Assembly (NCBI GenBank): GCA_027717595.1
Contig: JALLOF010000003.1
Coordinates: 1-64,000, forward strand
Source of the DNA: Nitrospinae bacterium AH_259_B05_G02_I21
GTDB taxonomy: Bacteria; JADFOP01
DNA length: 64,000 bases
Direction: 5' to 3'
Positions 1-8,439 of this stretch are shown piece after piece. Each line of letters starts with the position of its first letter. The stretch's first letter is position 1. The position numbers were made by a program, and so were the translations under genes. The notes beneath the pieces were generated by a model that worked only from the letters and a program-made list of their open reading frames with translations, was not told where the DNA came from and did not search any database.

Positions 1-35
1 TGTTGAAGTACTTCGATTGTGCCTTCATCCAAAGG

Positions 36-100
36 TATCTATTTCACGATGTAATATTAACTTTCCCGCGGGTCAGCCGAGTATCATATTTCGGTGAAAT
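36..100 (+). repeat. Family-1 dispersed intergenic repeat, copy A (partial)
   Basis: This stretch shares the blocks atttcacgatgtaatatta and catatttcggtgaaat with copies at 4821, 11095, 13091 and 15557. The second block folds back on itself (ATTTC/GAAAT). No gene is visible in 1-178. A CCGCCTGAGGCGG palindrome follows at 101-113, a motif that recurs in the intergenic repeats near 4.3, 36.6 and 63.3 kb. Confidence 0.6.
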
Positions 101-178
101 CCGCCTGAGGCGGACCGAGCGGTTACGTCTCCAACAGTTTACTGAAAGCAGGGCACTACCGGCGGCAGGGAGGGGGAA

Positions 179-1189
179 TCAGCGGGTGGTTATCTCGACC
201 TGCGCCTCCCCCTCGACGAACAGGACGTCAAGGCGGGTGGTTTTCCCGGCCCGGACGGGAAGGTCGGACAGGCGCGTCGGCGTGGTGGTGACCCCGGGGA
301 TGGGCGGAATCTCCAGGCTGTAGGTGCCCACGGGAACCCGAGCGGGAGAGGTCGTGGAGACGGGGTAGGTCGTCTGAGAGGGCTGATGGGTGGCCGTGGC
401 GTTGGTCACCAGGGCCTCGGCCGCCCTAGCCAGCACCTCGCGAAGCTCCCCCGGGCTCGACAAGGTCAGGACGTCGACCGAGCCGACGGCCGCCAGCTCC
501 GTGAGGGCCTGGCGGATGGCGGGAGGCGTATCGTGGCCGATGAAGGCCACCTTGACCTCGATTCCGGCCTCCGTGAGGGCCCTGACCGCCCCGGCCGGGT
601 TGCCATCGAAGGATTCGCACCGCTCCCGACCATCGGTGATCACGACGAGCCGCTTGGGTCCGCTCACGCCGCGGAAGTCCTCGATGACCTGCCGCATGGA
701 ATAGCCGAGCGGCGTCCAGCCCCGCGCCTCGATCCCCCGGACGGCCCGCAAGACCTCTCGCGGGCTACCTCCATCCACGGGAATAAGCTGTTTCGTATCC
801 AGGCATCCTTCGGCCTTATAGGGATCGGTATTTGGGGTGCTGGTGCCGAAGACACGCAGGCCCAACTTCAGCCCCTCCGGGGCGCGTTCCACGAACCGGC
901 GGAGGGCTTCCTTGGCCTCGTCGATCTTGCGCCGCCCCGTGGCGGGATGGGTCCTCAACATGGAGCCGGAGGCGTCGAACAGCACCTCGACCGTCATTCC
1001 CTCGGGCTGCACGGCGCGGCCCCCCACCCGCCGGGCGGCCACATGAAGCACCAGCGATCCTGCGGGGCCGGTCACGCGCGGGGCCGGCGCCTTCGATCGG
1101 AAGAAGAAAAAGTACGCACCGGCCGCTCCCGCGAGGATGACGAGGATGACTACGAACGGCGCCAGGCGATTAGCCATCTTATCTTCCAC
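179..1189 (-). CDS. Membrane-anchored von Willebrand factor A domain protein
   Basis: 336 residues. One N-terminal membrane helix (about residues 10-30) is followed by a VWA domain with an intact MIDAS: D72-x-S74-x-S76, T159 and D186 (ITDG). Such domains bind a divalent metal and mediate protein-protein contacts; here the domain should face the periplasm. The C-terminal 80 residues form a Thr/Pro-rich tail without a recognised fold. The gene starts one base after the dnaN stop codon, so the two are probably co-transcribed, an unusual partner for the sliding clamp. A second possible start lies at residue 5 (1177). The partner and function cannot be told from sequence. Confidence 0.85.
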   Translation of the reverse strand: MEDKMANRLAPFVVILVILAGAAGAYFFFFRSKAPAPRVTGPAGSLVLHVAARRVGGRAVQPEGMTVEVLFDASGSMLRTHPATGRRKIDEAKEALRRFVERAPEGLKLGLRVFGTSTPNTDPYKAEGCLDTKQLIPVDGGSPREVLRAVRGIEARGWTPLGYSMRQVIEDFRGVSGPKRLVVITDGRERCESFDGNPAGAVRALTEAGIEVKVAFIGHDTPPAIRQALTELAAVGSVDVLTLSSPGELREVLARAAEALVTNATATHQPSQTTYPVSTTSPARVPVGTYSLEIPPIPGVTTTPTRLSDLPVRAGKTTRLDVLFVEGEAQVEITTR

Positions 1190-1190
1190 C

Positions 1191-2291
1191 TCAAAGCCGC
1201 ATGGGCATGACGACGCACTTGTATCGGCCTCCGTTTACGGGCTCTAACAGCCCTGGGGCCAAGGCATCGGTGAGGCCAATGGCCACCTCATCGGTCTCCA
1301 TTGCGCCGAGGGCGTCGAGCAGGTACCGGGCGTTGAGACCGATGACGAACTCCTCTCCGTCATACTCCGCCGCGAGCTCCTCATGCGCCGCGCCGACTTC
1401 GGTGTCCTCGCTGGCAAGGGTCAGGCTCCCGGCGGTCATCGTCAGCTTCACCATCTTCGATTTATCGCTCGCCATGAGACTGACGCGCTTAAGCCCCTGG
1501 ATGAACGCCTGGCGCCCGACCGTGACGACCACGTCGCTCGAGGAGGGAATGACCTGGTCGTAGTTCGGAAATTGGCCTTCAATGAGCCGGCCGACCAGGA
1601 CGGCTCCCGGCAGCAGGAAGACGACATGGTTCTCCTGCAGGACGACCTCCAACACCTCTACCTCCGGCTCCAGCAGCCGGGTGAGTCCGTGGAGGGCCTT
1701 TCGGGGGATGACGACATTCATGGGTTCGCTGACCGGCTCCTTGGCATCCCTTACTATCTGGGCGAGGCGGTGCCCGTCGGTCGCGACCATCTCGAGGGTT
1801 TTGCCCTCCAGGTTCAGCAACACGCCGTTTAGGACATAGCGGGTCTCGTCGGTGGAGACGGCGAACAGGGTCTTGGCCACCATCTCCCGGACCGCATCCG
1901 GGGGCAGCTTGATGGACTGGGCCGCGTCGTAGGCGGGCATAGGCGGATACTCATCGGCGGGCATCCCGGCGATCCGGAAGGACGCCTTCCCGCACGTAAG
2001 GCCGGCCCAATGCTCTTGCTGGGCGACCAGGTGGACGGTCTCCTCGGGCAGCTCACGGACGATGTCATACAATCGGCGGGCGTTCAGGGTCAAGCGACCC
2101 GTCTGCACCACCTCTGCCTCGCACGAGGCCTGGACGGCTATCTCGAAGTCGGTTGCCGTGAGGACGAGCGTTTTGTCCGTCGCCTCCAGCAGCACGTTCG
2201 CCAGAATGGGCTGGGCTGCCCTAGGGTCGGCCACCCCTTGGACCTTGGACAAGCCCTTGTGGAGGGCCTCCCTCGGCATGCGAATCTCCAT
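1191..2291 (-). CDS. dnaN: DNA polymerase III beta subunit (sliding clamp)
   Basis: 366 residues, the normal length for the bacterial clamp. The N-terminus (MEIRMPREALHKGLSKVQG), the central SSDVVVTVGRQAFIQGLKRV region and the C-terminal VMPMRL signature are typical of DnaN. The ring-shaped homodimer tethers the replicative polymerase and other enzymes to DNA. A GGAGGAGG ribosome site sits just upstream of the ATG. dnaA is not adjacent, and I saw no cluster of DnaA boxes in the 2292-2513 gap, so this does not look like the replication origin. A VWA gene follows directly. Confidence 0.97.
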   Translation of the reverse strand: MEIRMPREALHKGLSKVQGVADPRAAQPILANVLLEATDKTLVLTATDFEIAVQASCEAEVVQTGRLTLNARRLYDIVRELPEETVHLVAQQEHWAGLTCGKASFRIAGMPADEYPPMPAYDAAQSIKLPPDAVREMVAKTLFAVSTDETRYVLNGVLLNLEGKTLEMVATDGHRLAQIVRDAKEPVSEPMNVVIPRKALHGLTRLLEPEVEVLEVVLQENHVVFLLPGAVLVGRLIEGQFPNYDQVIPSSSDVVVTVGRQAFIQGLKRVSLMASDKSKMVKLTMTAGSLTLASEDTEVGAAHEELAAEYDGEEFVIGLNARYLLDALGAMETDEVAIGLTDALAPGLLEPVNGGRYKCVVMPMRL

Positions 2292-2513
2292 GGCCCCTCC
2301 TCCGCGTCAAAGAGATACTTCAGATGGAGAACGGAAAAGTTCCCGATTAATTGTGAAAAAAATAGTAGTGTTAAATGATGTAGCTTGATGTTATCACTCC
2401 GGAGGAGCTCTCCGCAAGAGAAATCTGGGCCGAACGGGGTATTTTCCCCTGATTGGGCGAGCCCTCGTTCGGTATAATGCCCGCCCAGGAAGCCCTATCG
2501 CCCGGAGGAACCC

Positions 2514-3530
2514 ATGCCGATCGTCGCCACCGCCCCGACCCGCATAGACCTTGCCGGAGGAACGCTCGATCTGGAGTTTCTCTACGCTTTTCTCGGGGGC
2601 GCGGTGACGGTGAACCTCGCCGTGGAGCTCAGGGCCCGGGTCTCCGTCCGCAGGCTCCCGCCGGGCCGGGTGCGCCTCGTGGCCCGGGACCTCGGCGCCG
2701 AGACCAAGGGCCGCTCGATCGAGCGGATGAGGCTGCCGGCGGCCCTGGCCCTTCACGGACGGGCCCTCGCCCATTACGGGCCCCAGACGGGCATCGAGGT
2801 CGTGACGGAGGCCGCCGCTCCCTCCGGCAGCGGCCTTGGGGGCTCGTCGGCCCTCCTGATGGCGCTGTCGGCGGCGCTGGTCCGCCTCCAGGGCCGACGG
2901 GTCACCAAGGCCCCCCTCGTCGAGACAGGAGCCCGTCTCGAGGCCTCGGTACTCGGGGTGCCCACGGGCAAGCAGGACTATCTGGCGGCCCTCTTCGGAG
3001 GGCTCGCCGCCTACCACTTCTCGTTCGATGGCTGGCGCGTCGAGCGGCTCCCGGTCTCCACCCAGTTCCTCAAAGCCCTTGCCGGGCGCCTCGTGCTGGC
3101 CTATACCGGTGCGAGCCGCCTCTCTGGGATCCCCAACTGGGAGAAGTTCAAAGCCTACGTCGAGAACGTGGGCGCCACCCGGAAGCGCTTCGAGCGGCTC
3201 AAGGCCATCGCCGAGGCGATGCGCCAGGCGCTTCTGGACGAAGACGCCGACGCGGTCGGAAGGCTCCTCGTCGAGGAGTGGGCCGTCCGAAGGCGGCTCG
3301 TGCCGGGCGCGAGCACGCCGGCCGTAGATGCGGCGATGAGAAAGGCCAGAAGGGCCGGAGCTCTGGGCGGGAAGCTCTGCGGGGCCGGCGCAGGAGGATG
3401 CCTCGCGGTGCTGGCGGCCGACGGGCGGCGCGAGGCGGTCGAAGTAGCTATCGAGAGGGCGGGTTTTCGCCTCCTGCCTTGGCGGCTGGCTCGGCGGGGA
3501 CTGATCGTCCGGGAGTCGCCTGGGCCCTAG
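2514..3530 (+). CDS. GHMP-family sugar kinase (heptose-7-phosphate kinase-like)
   Basis: 338 residues. GHMP motif 1 is APTRIDLAGGTLDL at the N-terminus. The ATP-binding Gly/Ser loop is PSGSGLGGSSA at residues 103-113, and motif 3 is GGKLCGAGAGGCL near the C-terminus. The pattern is closest to D-glycero-D-manno-heptose 7-phosphate kinase (HddA) and related sugar kinases; galactokinase and mevalonate kinase differ in motif 1. The substrate is therefore an inference. A GGAGG ribosome site precedes the ATG and a TATAAT box lies at 2473-2478. The stop codon overlaps that of the convergent zinc-ribbon gene. Confidence 0.88.
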   Translation: MPIVATAPTRIDLAGGTLDLEFLYAFLGGAVTVNLAVELRARVSVRRLPPGRVRLVARDLGAETKGRSIERMRLPAALALHGRALAHYGPQTGIEVVTEAAAPSGSGLGGSSALLMALSAALVRLQGRRVTKAPLVETGARLEASVLGVPTGKQDYLAALFGGLAAYHFSFDGWRVERLPVSTQFLKALAGRLVLAYTGASRLSGIPNWEKFKAYVENVGATRKRFERLKAIAEAMRQALLDEDADAVGRLLVEEWAVRRRLVPGASTPAVDAAMRKARRAGALGGKLCGAGAGGCLAVLAADGRREAVEVAIERAGFRLLPWRLARRGLIVRESPGP

Positions 3531-3823
3531 AAGGCCTCTTCTTCCCGTTTTGCCCTGAAACGGATGGTGCAGCCGCCGAGAAAGCCTATCTCCAGGCCCA
3601 AGACCTCCACCGGCGAATCCTCCATGGTCATGACCCACAGGTCGGCGATGAACTGGCGCTGCTTGTCGGTGAGCTTGAACCCCATCTCCTCCAGGACCGC
3701 CACCTCATCGAGCACCTCGATGGTGACCTCGCGCCCGACGGCCTCGACGTTGGTGTCGCAATGGGGGCACGTGGTCGCCCCAGGGTCGAGGTCTCCGTGA
3801 CAGATTCGGCAAGTGTAGCCCAC
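3527..3823 (-). CDS. Small zinc-ribbon protein, function unknown
   Basis: About 98 residues from a GTG start that has a GGAG site 8 nt upstream. Upstream in-frame codons also exist (up to 3976) but give an unconvincing extension. The protein opens with CxxC...CPHC, a zinc-ribbon knuckle pair, followed by an acidic/aliphatic region (TIEVLDEVAVLEEMGFKL) and a short beta-rich end. I do not recognise a named family. It is convergent with the GHMP kinase, the two stops overlapping. Confidence 0.6.
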   Translation of the reverse strand: MGYTCRICHGDLDPGATTCPHCDTNVEAVGREVTIEVLDEVAVLEEMGFKLTDKQRQFIADLWVMTMEDSPVEVLGLEIGFLGGCTIRFRAKREEEAF

Positions 3824-4000
3824 CGGTTGCGCTCCGTTGGACCAAGAGGAGAAGGATAGTGTGCTCCAGCGGGTCGCTAGCATACCCGCTCTGAAGGCTG
3901 GCTGCAAGAGGAATCGCAGGCCTCCTCGACGAGCCGACCCTCGCTCCACCACCACCTTGCCTGGCGCGACGCCCACAAGCCACCTGTGGGACGTGAAACC

Positions 4001-4330
4001 TTAGACAGATTTAGACACATTTAGACACATTTAGACACTTTTCAGAAGTGTCCAACCTTACGTTGCGCATTGATATTTCTGGGCTTATCAGAAAATTAGC
4101 CCTTGGACAGAAGTCTACACTGTCTAACACTGTCCAAGAGCCCCGGATTGCGATAACTAATTGATTTAGGGTCGATTATTGGATTTGTTCCGATTTCGGA
4201 AGCTGGACCGGCGGGAGGAAAGTGTCTAACTCTTGCAAATAATTGATATTTGGGGGGATTATGGGATCTAGGGACAGGGCTCGTCCCTGTCCGTCCGCCT
4301 CAGGCGGACCATAAAGGCTGTCCCTACACA
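4001..4330. repeat. Family-2 dispersed intergenic repeat (TAGACAC element), copy 1
   Basis: It begins with tandem TTAGACAC units at 4001-4040. It then runs through the blocks agaagtgtccaacctta, aattgatttagggtcgatta and ttgatatttggggggatta, and ends in a GGGACAGGG...CCCTGTCC hairpin and a CCGCCTCAGGCGG palindrome. A diverged copy in the same block order lies at 62995-63290, with partial copies near 36.7 and 60.8 kb. A further GGGACAGGG/TCCCTGTCC hairpin lies at 4383-4406. No coding signal is seen. Confidence 0.65.
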
Positions 4331-4450
4331 GGCAAAAGAACACGAACGGGCACGGGGGCCATCGCCTTTGACCTTTAAATGTAGGGACAGGGCTTGTCCC
4401 TGTCCGCGGACACCCCATGCGGCCCGCCCCCCCCCCAAGGGCAAATAACC

Positions 4451-4496
4451 CCAGTAATATTAACTTTTCCTTCAGGTTGCTGGAGTTAATATTTGG
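4451..4496. repeat. 10-bp perfect inverted repeat (hairpin), relic of family-1 repeat
   Basis: AATATTAACT at 4456-4465 pairs perfectly with AGTTAATATT at 4484-4493, flanked by CCA and TGG that extend the stem. The left arm region (aaccccagtaatattaac) also matches part of the family-1 copy at 4863-4885. No T-tract follows, so a simple terminator is unlikely. Confidence 0.5.
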
Positions 4497-4555
4497 CGTT
4501 TTATAGTTAAAAATCCGTAAAATAGGGTAGCAGAGACATTGGCGGGGAATATTTC

Positions 4556-4714
4556 TTAAACTTTCTGTCCCTCGCTATATCCTTCTTTTCGTCTACATCG
4601 AGGGCAGAGGCGGTTAGCCTTGCCCCAGCTATCGAAATAATCGCTACAGCCAAGGCATTTCAGGCGTACCGTTCCTTGTTTGGGTTTGGGTTGTGGCTTT
4701 TTTATGTAATTCAT
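4556..4714 (-). CDS. 52-residue zinc-ribbon microprotein
   Basis: The short ORF begins MNYIKKPQPKPKQGTVRLK and then has CxxC (residues 20 and 23) and CPRC (37 and 40), with DYFDSWGKANR between the two knuckles. This is a standard zinc-ribbon spacing. A GGGAAG ribosome site precedes the ATG. It lies alone between repeat elements and is AT-richer than the core genes. The paired cysteines and ribosome site argue for a real gene, but it could be a relic of a longer one. Confidence 0.45.
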   Translation of the reverse strand: MNYIKKPQPKPKQGTVRLKCLGCSDYFDSWGKANRLCPRCRRKEGYSEGQKV

Positions 4715-4743
4715 GTCTTCCCAGAACTCTTATTGCTATGGAC

Positions 4744-4765
4744 AGTGACCTGCCCCCATTCATTA
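4744..4765. repeat. Short dispersed repeat with GTGACCTGCCCCC core
   Basis: 22 bases here match 15500-15521 with one mismatch, and the ACCTGCCCCC core recurs at 5009-5018. Such a GC block beside AT-rich sequence resembles a left-over transposon end, but no transposase is next to either copy. Confidence 0.4.
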
Positions 4766-4820
4766 TACCACCGACAAAGAGGTATTGACTATCTTAAGTA
4801 GCGCCATACTCAGATTTGAT

Positions 4821-4950
4821 TACACGATGTAATCGCCCCTCACGCTCCTCTGGCTCCAGGGACATATAACCCCAGCAATCTTAACTTTTCCCCTCTAAGC
4901 GAAAGTAACGATTACCTGGGATAATCGTAACTACAGAGGAATCGTTGCCA
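4821..4950 (+). repeat. Family-1 dispersed repeat, copy B
   Basis: Starts tacacgatgtaatcgcccct and contains ctaagcgaaagtaacgatta and the stem ACGATTA-cctggga-TAATCGT. In copy C the same stem has one A-to-G change that still pairs as a wobble. The repeat ends in TTGCCA, which serves as the -35 box of a promoter. Repeat and promoter lie about 260-390 bp before the nfeD start. Confidence 0.7.
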
Positions 4951-4973
4951 CATCACGGTTATGGTGGTATTAT
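4945..4973 (+). promoter_or_regulatory. Sigma-70-type promoter at the end of repeat copy B
   Basis: TTGCCA (4945-4950), 17-bp spacer, TATTAT (4968-4973). Expected transcription start is near 4980. It would drive the leader RNA below and, by read-through, nfeD-floA. Confidence 0.5.
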
Positions 4974-4979
4974 CTCTTA

Positions 4980-5089
4980 TTCCTATCAGCAAATTCACAA
5001 GAACTTGAACCTGCCCCCAAGGGGGAGGTCAGCAATGCGAGGTCTTTTTAGGCCGAGTTGCCCTTCAGGGAGTTAGCTCGGCCTTTTTT
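4980..5089 (+). ncRNA. Candidate leader RNA or small RNA upstream of nfeD
   Basis: About 110 nt lie between the promoter at 4945 and a terminator at 5050-5089, with no ORF inside. It contains a strong hairpin (5009-5029: ACCT-g-CCCCC-aa-GGGGG-AGGT) followed by the terminator stem. A locus of the same design precedes pyk (11253-11377). It could be a free small RNA or a cis-acting attenuator for nfeD, whose start lies 119 bases after the T-tract. The ends are predictions. Confidence 0.4.
5050..5089 (+). terminator. Rho-independent terminator in the nfeD leader
   Basis: AGGCCGAG (5050-5057) pairs with CTCGGCCT (5077-5084), with an inner CCCT/AGGG stem, followed by TTTTTT. No plus-strand gene precedes it, so it must end a non-coding transcript or attenuate nfeD. 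Confidence 0.7.
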
Positions 5090-5207
5090 CGTTTCGGTTG
5101 GATAGGGGTCCATCGTGAGGAATCGCTGGACCGCATGAGGGATAATTCCTATTGATTATAAGGCGATGGACGTTCGTATGATTCACTGTAAAAGTCGGGG
5201 ATTATAG

Positions 5208-6545
5208 ATGCGTCTCGGAGTAAAAAAAGGGATACGGGCTATACATGGATTCTTGGTGCTGATGGTTCTGGCTGCGGGCCTCGTCTCCGCAGTCGGTAAC
5301 GAATTGGTCTACCATGTGGTAATCTCTGGAACAATTGATCTGGGGCTGGCCCCGTTTGTGGCGAGGGTCATCAAGGATGCCGAAAGGGACAATGCCGACT
5401 TGATGGTGTTCGACATCAACACGCTGGGTGGCCGACTGGACGCGATGATCGAGATTCGCGATGCCATCGTGGGTGCCAAAGTGCCCACCGTCGCCTACGT
5501 GAATCCTCGGGCCATCAGCGCTGGAGCCCTCATTGCGCTGGCATGCAGGAAGATCTACATGGCCCCTGGTGCAACCATCGGTGCGGCCACGCCCGTTTTG
5601 GGTGCCGGGCAGAAGGCAAGTGAAAAGGTGGTTTCCTACGCCCGATCGGAATTTCGCGCCACGGCAGAGCGCAACGGGCGCGACCCTGACATTGCAGCGG
5701 CCATGGTGGATGAGTCCATCAGGATACCGGGGCTCATTGATAAAGGTAAGCTTCTGACCCTGACCACCGAAAAGGCGCTCCGGCGGAAATTCGTGGACGG
5801 ACAGTCCTCCAGCTTCGATAGCTTGTTAAGGGAGCTTAACTTTGAAGGTGCGCAGGTGTTTCAGCCTAAGATTACCTGGGCGGAGCGTCTTGTCCGACTC
5901 CTGAACAATCCCATCGTTAGTGCGATTTTGCTGTGGGTGGGGTTTTTCGGTCTCCTGGCCGAGTTCCAGATTCCTGGTTGGGGTCTTCCGGGCTTAGCGG
6001 GAATTGTGGCGTTGGGACTGTTTTTTGGCTCCAAGTATCTGGTGGGGCTGGCGGGCTTCGAGGAATTACTCCTCATCGGACTGGGTCTGATACTAATTGG
6101 ACTGGAGATATTTGTCATCCCTGGTTTCGGCATCGCCGGTGTGTTGGGGATTGTGGCGCTGATGGTGGGCTTAGGCATGAGCCTGCTGGGGCGGGTGCCC
6201 ACGCTCAGCGACGTTTCCAATGCCGTTTTGGTTCTCTTGGGAGCGCTGGGTTTGAGTATTTTCGGCACCGTGATTCTTTTCAAATACGTGGAGCGTACCC
6301 CCATATGGCAACGCATTGGTCTGCCGACCAGGGCCACGAAGGAGGCCGGCTTCGCCGCCTCGGAGGTTCACAGCGACCGGGTCGGAAAGGTTGGTGTTGC
6401 AGTGACGGACCTTCGTCCCAGCGGCACCGGAATGTTTGATGGGGAGAGATTGGACGTCGTAACGGAAGGAGGCTATATAGATTCTCAGGAACGCATTGAA
6501 ATTGTAAGGGATGAGGGATACCGGTTGATCGTTCGGCGGATTTAG
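5208..6545 (+). CDS. nfeD: NfeD-family membrane serine protease (ClpP-like plus OB domain)
   Basis: 445 residues. A signal or membrane segment (13-30) is followed by a ClpP/SppA-like domain with the nucleophile S104 in PRAISAGALIA, a preceding NTLGG loop (71-75) and candidate general bases K136/K140. Several membrane helices follow (about 235-355), then an OB-like domain (about 390-445). Long NfeD proteins are membrane proteases that work with flotillin/stomatin proteins, as in the archaeal PH1510-stomatin pair and Bacillus yqeZ-yqfA. The next gene is floA, which supports this role. The ATG lies behind the repeat-borne promoter and terminator. Confidence 0.93.
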   Translation: MRLGVKKGIRAIHGFLVLMVLAAGLVSAVGNELVYHVVISGTIDLGLAPFVARVIKDAERDNADLMVFDINTLGGRLDAMIEIRDAIVGAKVPTVAYVNPRAISAGALIALACRKIYMAPGATIGAATPVLGAGQKASEKVVSYARSEFRATAERNGRDPDIAAAMVDESIRIPGLIDKGKLLTLTTEKALRRKFVDGQSSSFDSLLRELNFEGAQVFQPKITWAERLVRLLNNPIVSAILLWVGFFGLLAEFQIPGWGLPGLAGIVALGLFFGSKYLVGLAGFEELLLIGLGLILIGLEIFVIPGFGIAGVLGIVALMVGLGMSLLGRVPTLSDVSNAVLVLLGALGLSIFGTVILFKYVERTPIWQRIGLPTRATKEAGFAASEVHSDRVGKVGVAVTDLRPSGTGMFDGERLDVVTEGGYIDSQERIEIVRDEGYRLIVRRI

Positions 6546-6648
6546 CAACCGAACTGAAAGCCAGGCGGGCATCATGGAAAATCGAGTGCCTTCATCCTCT
6601 GGTCGCCAATAAATTGCGCCTCAACCCTAATTTTTAAGGAGGGTCGCC

Positions 6649-7641
6649 ATGGAAATTTTAACGATTACAACGGGCCTGATCATTCTGGTCGGGACCATTC
6701 TGTTCCTCTTGTTCCTGAACATATTTGTACCCGTTGGCTTGTGGATCACCGCCTTCTTTTCTGGTGTCAAGGTAAGCTTGGGCACAATGGTTGGCATGCG
6801 TTTGCGTAAGGTGAAGCCTCGCCTCATCATCAGCCCCCTGATCAACGCCACCAAGGCTGGCCTCGATTTGAATATCGGGGAGATGGAGGCCCACTTCCTG
6901 GCCGGTGGCAACATTGATCGGGTGGTCCTTGCGCTGATTTCGGCGGACAAGGCCAACATCGGGCTGACCTTCCAGCGAGCCACCGCCATCGACCTGGCCG
7001 GCCGGGACGTTTTGGAAGCGGTACGCGTCAGCGTGAACCCGAAGGTCATCGAGACGCCCCTGGTTGCGGCCGTGGCCAAGGATGGGATTCAGCTCAAGGC
7101 CCTTGCCAGGGTTACGGTGCGGGCCAACATCGACCGTCTGGTGGGCGGGGCCGGAGAGGAGACGATCATCGCGCGGGTGGGTGAAGGGATCGTCTCCACC
7201 ATTGGCTCGGCTGACACTCACAAGGCAGTGATGGAGAACCCTGATAGCATTTCTGAGACGGTACTCAATAAGGGGCTGGACTCCGGGACCGCGTTTGAGA
7301 TTCTCTCCATTGACATTGCCGATGTGGACGTAGGCAAAAACATCGGCGCCCAATTGCAGATCGACCAGTCCGAGGCGGATAAGCGGATTGCTCAGGCCAA
7401 GGCTGAGGAGCGTCGGGCCATGGCCGTGGCCCATGAGCAGGAGATGACCGCCAGAACCCAGGAGATGCGCGCCAAGGTAGTGGAGGCCGAGGCCGAGGTC
7501 CCCCTGGCCATGGCCCATGCCTTTCGGGAGGGCAAGCTCGGGGTCATGGATTACTACAACATGCAAAACATCCGGGCGGACACGCGCATGCGAGAGAGCA
7601 TATCCAGGACCGGTCCGCCTGGAGAGGCTGAAGAGAAGTAA
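6649..7641 (+). CDS. floA: Flotillin-like protein FloA
   Basis: 330 residues, the length of the UPF0365/FloA family. An N-terminal hairpin membrane segment (about 5-35) is followed by an SPFH-like domain and an Ala/Glu-rich coiled coil ([20 protein letters not shown], then [24 protein letters not shown]). It organises membrane microdomains and scaffolds membrane proteins. AAGGAGG precedes the ATG. It stands 103 bp after nfeD in the order found in Bacillus, so protease and scaffold are likely partners. Confidence 0.95.
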   Translation: MEILTITTGLIILVGTILFLLFLNIFVPVGLWITAFFSGVKVSLGTMVGMRLRKVKPRLIISPLINATKAGLDLNIGEMEAHFLAGGNIDRVVLALISADKANIGLTFQRATAIDLAGRDVLEAVRVSVNPKVIETPLVAAVAKDGIQLKALARVTVRANIDRLVGGAGEETIIARVGEGIVSTIGSADTHKAVMENPDSISETVLNKGLDSGTAFEILSIDIADVDVGKNIGAQLQIDQSEADKRIAQAKAEERRAMAVAHEQEMTARTQEMRAKVVEAEAEVPLAMAHAFREGKLGVMDYYNMQNIRADTRMRESISRTGPPGEAEEK

Positions 7642-7658
7642 CGCGTGGAGGAGGCAGG

Positions 7659-8189
7659 ATGGAGGAATACCTAAACTCAATTTGGTTCTGGATCTTTTTG
7701 ATCTTTCTGGGATTTGCTCGGCTTGTAAATTGGTTTCGGAAGCGGGATCAGACGAGTGTGGCAGCCCCCAAGGGTGAGGACCAGGTGCGTCTTCCTGGGA
7801 TTGAGGAGTTGACCCCCGGATATGTCCTCCCCCCAGCCTTGCAAAAGGCACTAGAGAAGGAGATGACCCCACATGCGCCGCTGCCGGTCCAGCCTGCGGG
7901 ACGAGAGGCGTATCTTGAGGAGGATATGGAGCAGCCCGCCGAGGCCCCCGCGGTGGAGACGACCACGGAAATTCTGGAGGCCCCACCAGAGGTTAGTGAA
8001 GAGCAGCCCGCCGAGGCCCCCGCGGTGGAGAGAGCAACTGAAATTCCGAAAGCTCGGCCCAGCCCACCCTCGTGGTTCCGGGACGCGGGTGATGTAAAGA
8101 GAGCGGTCATCTGGGCGGAGGTGCTCAAACGGCCCGTTCCTCGACGGTCGAGGCGAAGGCATCCCCACAATCGGGCAGGCCCGGTTTGA
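7659..8189 (+). CDS. Single-pass membrane protein with Glu/Pro-rich duplicated tail
   Basis: 176 residues, starting 17 bp after floA. One membrane helix (about 8-20) is followed by a low-complexity acidic/proline region in which EQPAEAPAVE occurs twice; the 31-base DNA block is repeated at 7929 and 8002. The C-terminus is Arg-rich. No known domain. Position suggests a third component of the NfeD-FloA unit; Bacillus also carries a small third gene (yqfB), but I see no similarity to claim. The tandem block is a likely site of length variation. Confidence 0.65.
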   Translation: MEEYLNSIWFWIFLIFLGFARLVNWFRKRDQTSVAAPKGEDQVRLPGIEELTPGYVLPPALQKALEKEMTPHAPLPVQPAGREAYLEEDMEQPAEAPAVETTTEILEAPPEVSEEQPAEAPAVERATEIPKARPSPPSWFRDAGDVKRAVIWAEVLKRPVPRRSRRRHPHNRAGPV

Positions 8190-8218
8190 CGTTGCGGCAT
8201 CCAGGAGGAAAAGACGCC

Positions 8219-8356
8219 CAGCCGACCCGGACTGGAAACATGAGATAAGAATTGGTGAGTTAAACCAAATTATACACTACTGGGGAAAAGCGGGAAGTTG
8301 TTTTGTCGAACCGGGGAGGATTTGGTCCCTCTTTCCAGGTGAAGGAGGGTCGGCTG
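8219..8356. repeat. Inverted repeat unit of 138 bp
   Basis: CAGCCGACCC at 8219-8228 is inverted as GGGTCGGCTG at 8347-8356, and TGGAAA (8233-8238) pairs with TTTCCA (8332-8337). The enclosed AT-rich sequence has no ORF. It may be a small non-autonomous element or a structured RNA. It marks the border between GC-rich housekeeping DNA and the AT-rich genes that follow. Confidence 0.4.
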
Positions 8357-8439
8357 TGAGGCGCAAAGGACTGGTAATGGCTGCATAATTTCTGATAAGC
8401 CGACGGTCCTAGAAGTTCATCGACTAGGAGGGCAAAGTG

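Noticed and set aside
2292-2513. Possible replication origin beside dnaN
   Set aside because: The gap is AT-rich near dnaN but has no recognisable cluster of DnaA boxes, and dnaA is absent.
2394-3859. Long open frames on both strands across the GHMP kinase
   Set aside because: Only the 2514-3530 frame has family motifs and a ribosome site; the others are composition artefacts.
4001-4045. CRISPR array
   Set aside because: The TTAGACAC units are short tandem copies without spacers, and no cas genes are present in the window.
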